Assembly: GCA_905215195.1 (NCBI GenBank)
Contig: CAJMPF010000110.1
Coordinates: forward strand, 1 to 6,184
Length of the DNA stretch: 6,184 nucleotides
Direction of reading: 5' to 3'
Source of the DNA: an uncultured bacterium
Lineage (GTDB): Bacteria > Actinomycetota > Coriobacteriia > Coriobacteriales > Coriobacteriaceae
Positions within the stretch are counted from its first letter, which is position 1. Each line of letters opens with the position of its first letter. Positions 5,183-6,184 of the stretch are shown one piece after another. The notes under the pieces were generated by a model. It worked only from the letters and a program-made list of their open reading frames with translations. It was not told where the DNA came from and did not search any database. A program made the translations under genes and the position numbers.

Positions 5183-6184
5183 CTAATTCTTATCGGAGGC
5201 TTCGGCCTCGGCGGACTGTTCGGCGGTTTTCTCGGAATCTGATTCGGAGGCCGATCCCTGATTGGTGTTGTCGCGAATCGTTTGCGCGTCGATCACCTGG
5301 CGGGTCTGCTCCTCGTCGATCTGGTGGCGGTACTTGGATATCGTGTCCTGCGCATCGTCGACACTTGTTTGCGGAATGCCCGCCTTGAGGCGGTTTTGCG
5401 TGTCTTCGGGCAGGTCGGACAGCTTGATGCTGGTTTCGCTTTCGAGCCAGTGGAGCTTGAGTCCGAGTGGCTTCCCGGGCAGGCCGCGCCAGACGGCGAC
5501 ATTGCCCTGGTAGGTACCCAGGTAGTACGAGCCGGTGACACCCGTGTAGGCCCAGATGCCAGCTGCCAGCACAAAGACGAGGGCCAGGATGGCGGCGATA
5601 GTAACGTTGCGGCGACGCACGCGTTGCGCCTCGCGCATGACGCCATCGTCGACCAGGTCAACGACAACCACGGTGACGTTGTCGTGCCCGCCCCCGGCGA
5701 CCAGTGCCGCGTCAACAAGGTTGTCGACGCAAATCTGCGCGGTCGAGGACTGCGTGGCGATGTTTTCGATATCGCTATCGGGAATCATGCTCGAGAGGCC
5801 GTCGGAGCACAGGATCAGGCGGTCGCCTTCCTCGATATGCAGAGTGAAGTGGTCGGCATACATGGCGGGGTCCGAGCCCAGTGCGCGGGTGATGACCGAA
5901 CGGTTGGGGTGGACGCGAGCCTCGTCTGCCGTGATCTCGCCAGCGTCCACGAGCTCCTCCACGTAGGAGTGGTCGCGGGTCACGCGAATGAGCGTGCCCT
6001 CGTGGAGCAGATAGGCGCGCGAGTCGCCCACGTGGGCGATAGCGAGCATATCGTTTTCGATATAGGCGCAGGTTGCCGTGCAGCCCATGCCGGGCTTGCC
6101 AAGCCCGTTGAGCGCAGCCTCGATGACCGCTGCGTTTGCAGCTTCGACGGCGGCCGCCAGTCGTGCGGCGTCGGCTGCCTGCGG
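5183..6184 (-). CDS. pstP: PP2C-family Ser/Thr protein phosphatase, membrane-anchored (partial, N-terminus beyond window)
   Basis: This metal-dependent phosphatase should reverse the phosphorylation done by the kinase in the same operon. The frame stays open to the right edge, so 333 residues are visible and the N-terminal part, including the first metal-binding DGMGG region, is missing. ATG 6088 is an internal methionine inside the GMG(C/T)TA motif, not a start; the 32 codons before it continue normal PP2C sequence (an Ala-rich helix with the EAAN motif). Numbering from the first visible codon: GDSRAY (53-58), RDHS (70-73), HPNRSVITRALG (92-103), SDGL with probable metal ligand Asp128, and GGGHDNVT with Asp168. 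A basic stretch (RRRN) precedes one membrane helix (about 194-216). Outside is a short domain with YYLG and VAVWRGLPG, resembling the extracellular region of actinobacterial PstP, then an acidic, Ser/Ala/Glu-rich tail. Only 16 bases separate its stop from the next gene. Homology to PstP/Stp is clear; the exact symbol is inferred from context. Confidence 0.95.
   Translation of the reverse strand, partial: PQAADAARLAAAVEAANAAVIEAALNGLGKPGMGCTATCAYIENDMLAIAHVGDSRAYLLHEGTLIRVTRDHSYVEELVDAGEITADEARVHPNRSVITRALGSDPAMYADHFTLHIEEGDRLILCSDGLSSMIPDSDIENIATQSSTAQICVDNLVDAALVAGGGHDNVTVVVVDLVDDGVMREAQRVRRRNVTIAAILALVFVLAAGIWAYTGVTGSYYLGTYQGNVAVWRGLPGKPLGLKLHWLESETSIKLSDLPEDTQNRLKAGIPQTSVDDAQDTISKYRHQIDEEQTRQVIDAQTIRDNTNQGSASESDSEKTAEQSAEAEASDKN

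Noticed and set aside
6086..6088. ATG at 6088 as the start of the phosphatase
   Set aside because: It falls inside the conserved GMG(C/T)TA motif, and 32 sense codons in the same frame continue to the window edge with PP2C-like sequence, so the gene begins outside the window.

Overview
This window looks like chromosomal DNA from a high-GC actinobacterium. A gut coriobacterium such as a Collinsella relative is my best guess. That guess rests on overall gene order and protein style, not on a database match. Everything except a tRNA fragment at the left edge is read from the minus strand, so the operon runs from right to left.

Layout in transcription order (minus strand): (1) 6184-5183, the 3' part of a PP2C-family Ser/Thr phosphatase (PstP/Stp type) with a membrane anchor and an extracellular tail; its N-terminus lies beyond the window. 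(2) 5166-2296, a single 956-residue ORF that joins a complete SEDS glycosyltransferase (RodA/FtsW family) to a complete class B penicillin-binding protein (PbpA type). (3) 2295-2164, a 132-base gap with possible RNA structure and a 16-codon mini-ORF. (4) 2163-202, a PknB-type receptor kinase with four PASTA-like repeats. (5) A small hairpin at 168-181 and a strong intrinsic terminator at 119-149 that closes the operon. On the plus strand, positions 1-32 are the 3' end of a tRNA with an encoded CCA, followed by its own terminator-like hairpin at 43-71. The two transcription units therefore converge on the 33-201 interval.

The set matches the well-known actinobacterial cluster fhaA-fhaB-pstP-rodA-pbpA-pknA-pknB, which couples Ser/Thr phosphorylation to peptidoglycan synthesis. 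Kinase PASTA repeats sense cell-wall fragments outside the cell, the kinase phosphorylates wall-synthesis and division proteins inside, PP2C reverses this, and the RodA-PbpA pair polymerises and crosslinks glycan strands. Two differences stand out here: rodA and pbpA are one gene, and no pknA lies between the PBP and pknB. No FHA gene is visible, but those would be expected beyond the right edge.

Start sites: Shine-Dalgarno spacing favours an ATG at 5166 for the fusion rather than a GTG at 5175, and an ATG at 2163 for the kinase rather than 2178. The phosphatase frame is open to the window edge, so the internal ATG at 6088 is not its start. I see no mobile element, CRISPR array or horizontally acquired cargo. 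The most interesting item is the SEDS-PBP fusion with its cytoplasmic linker.
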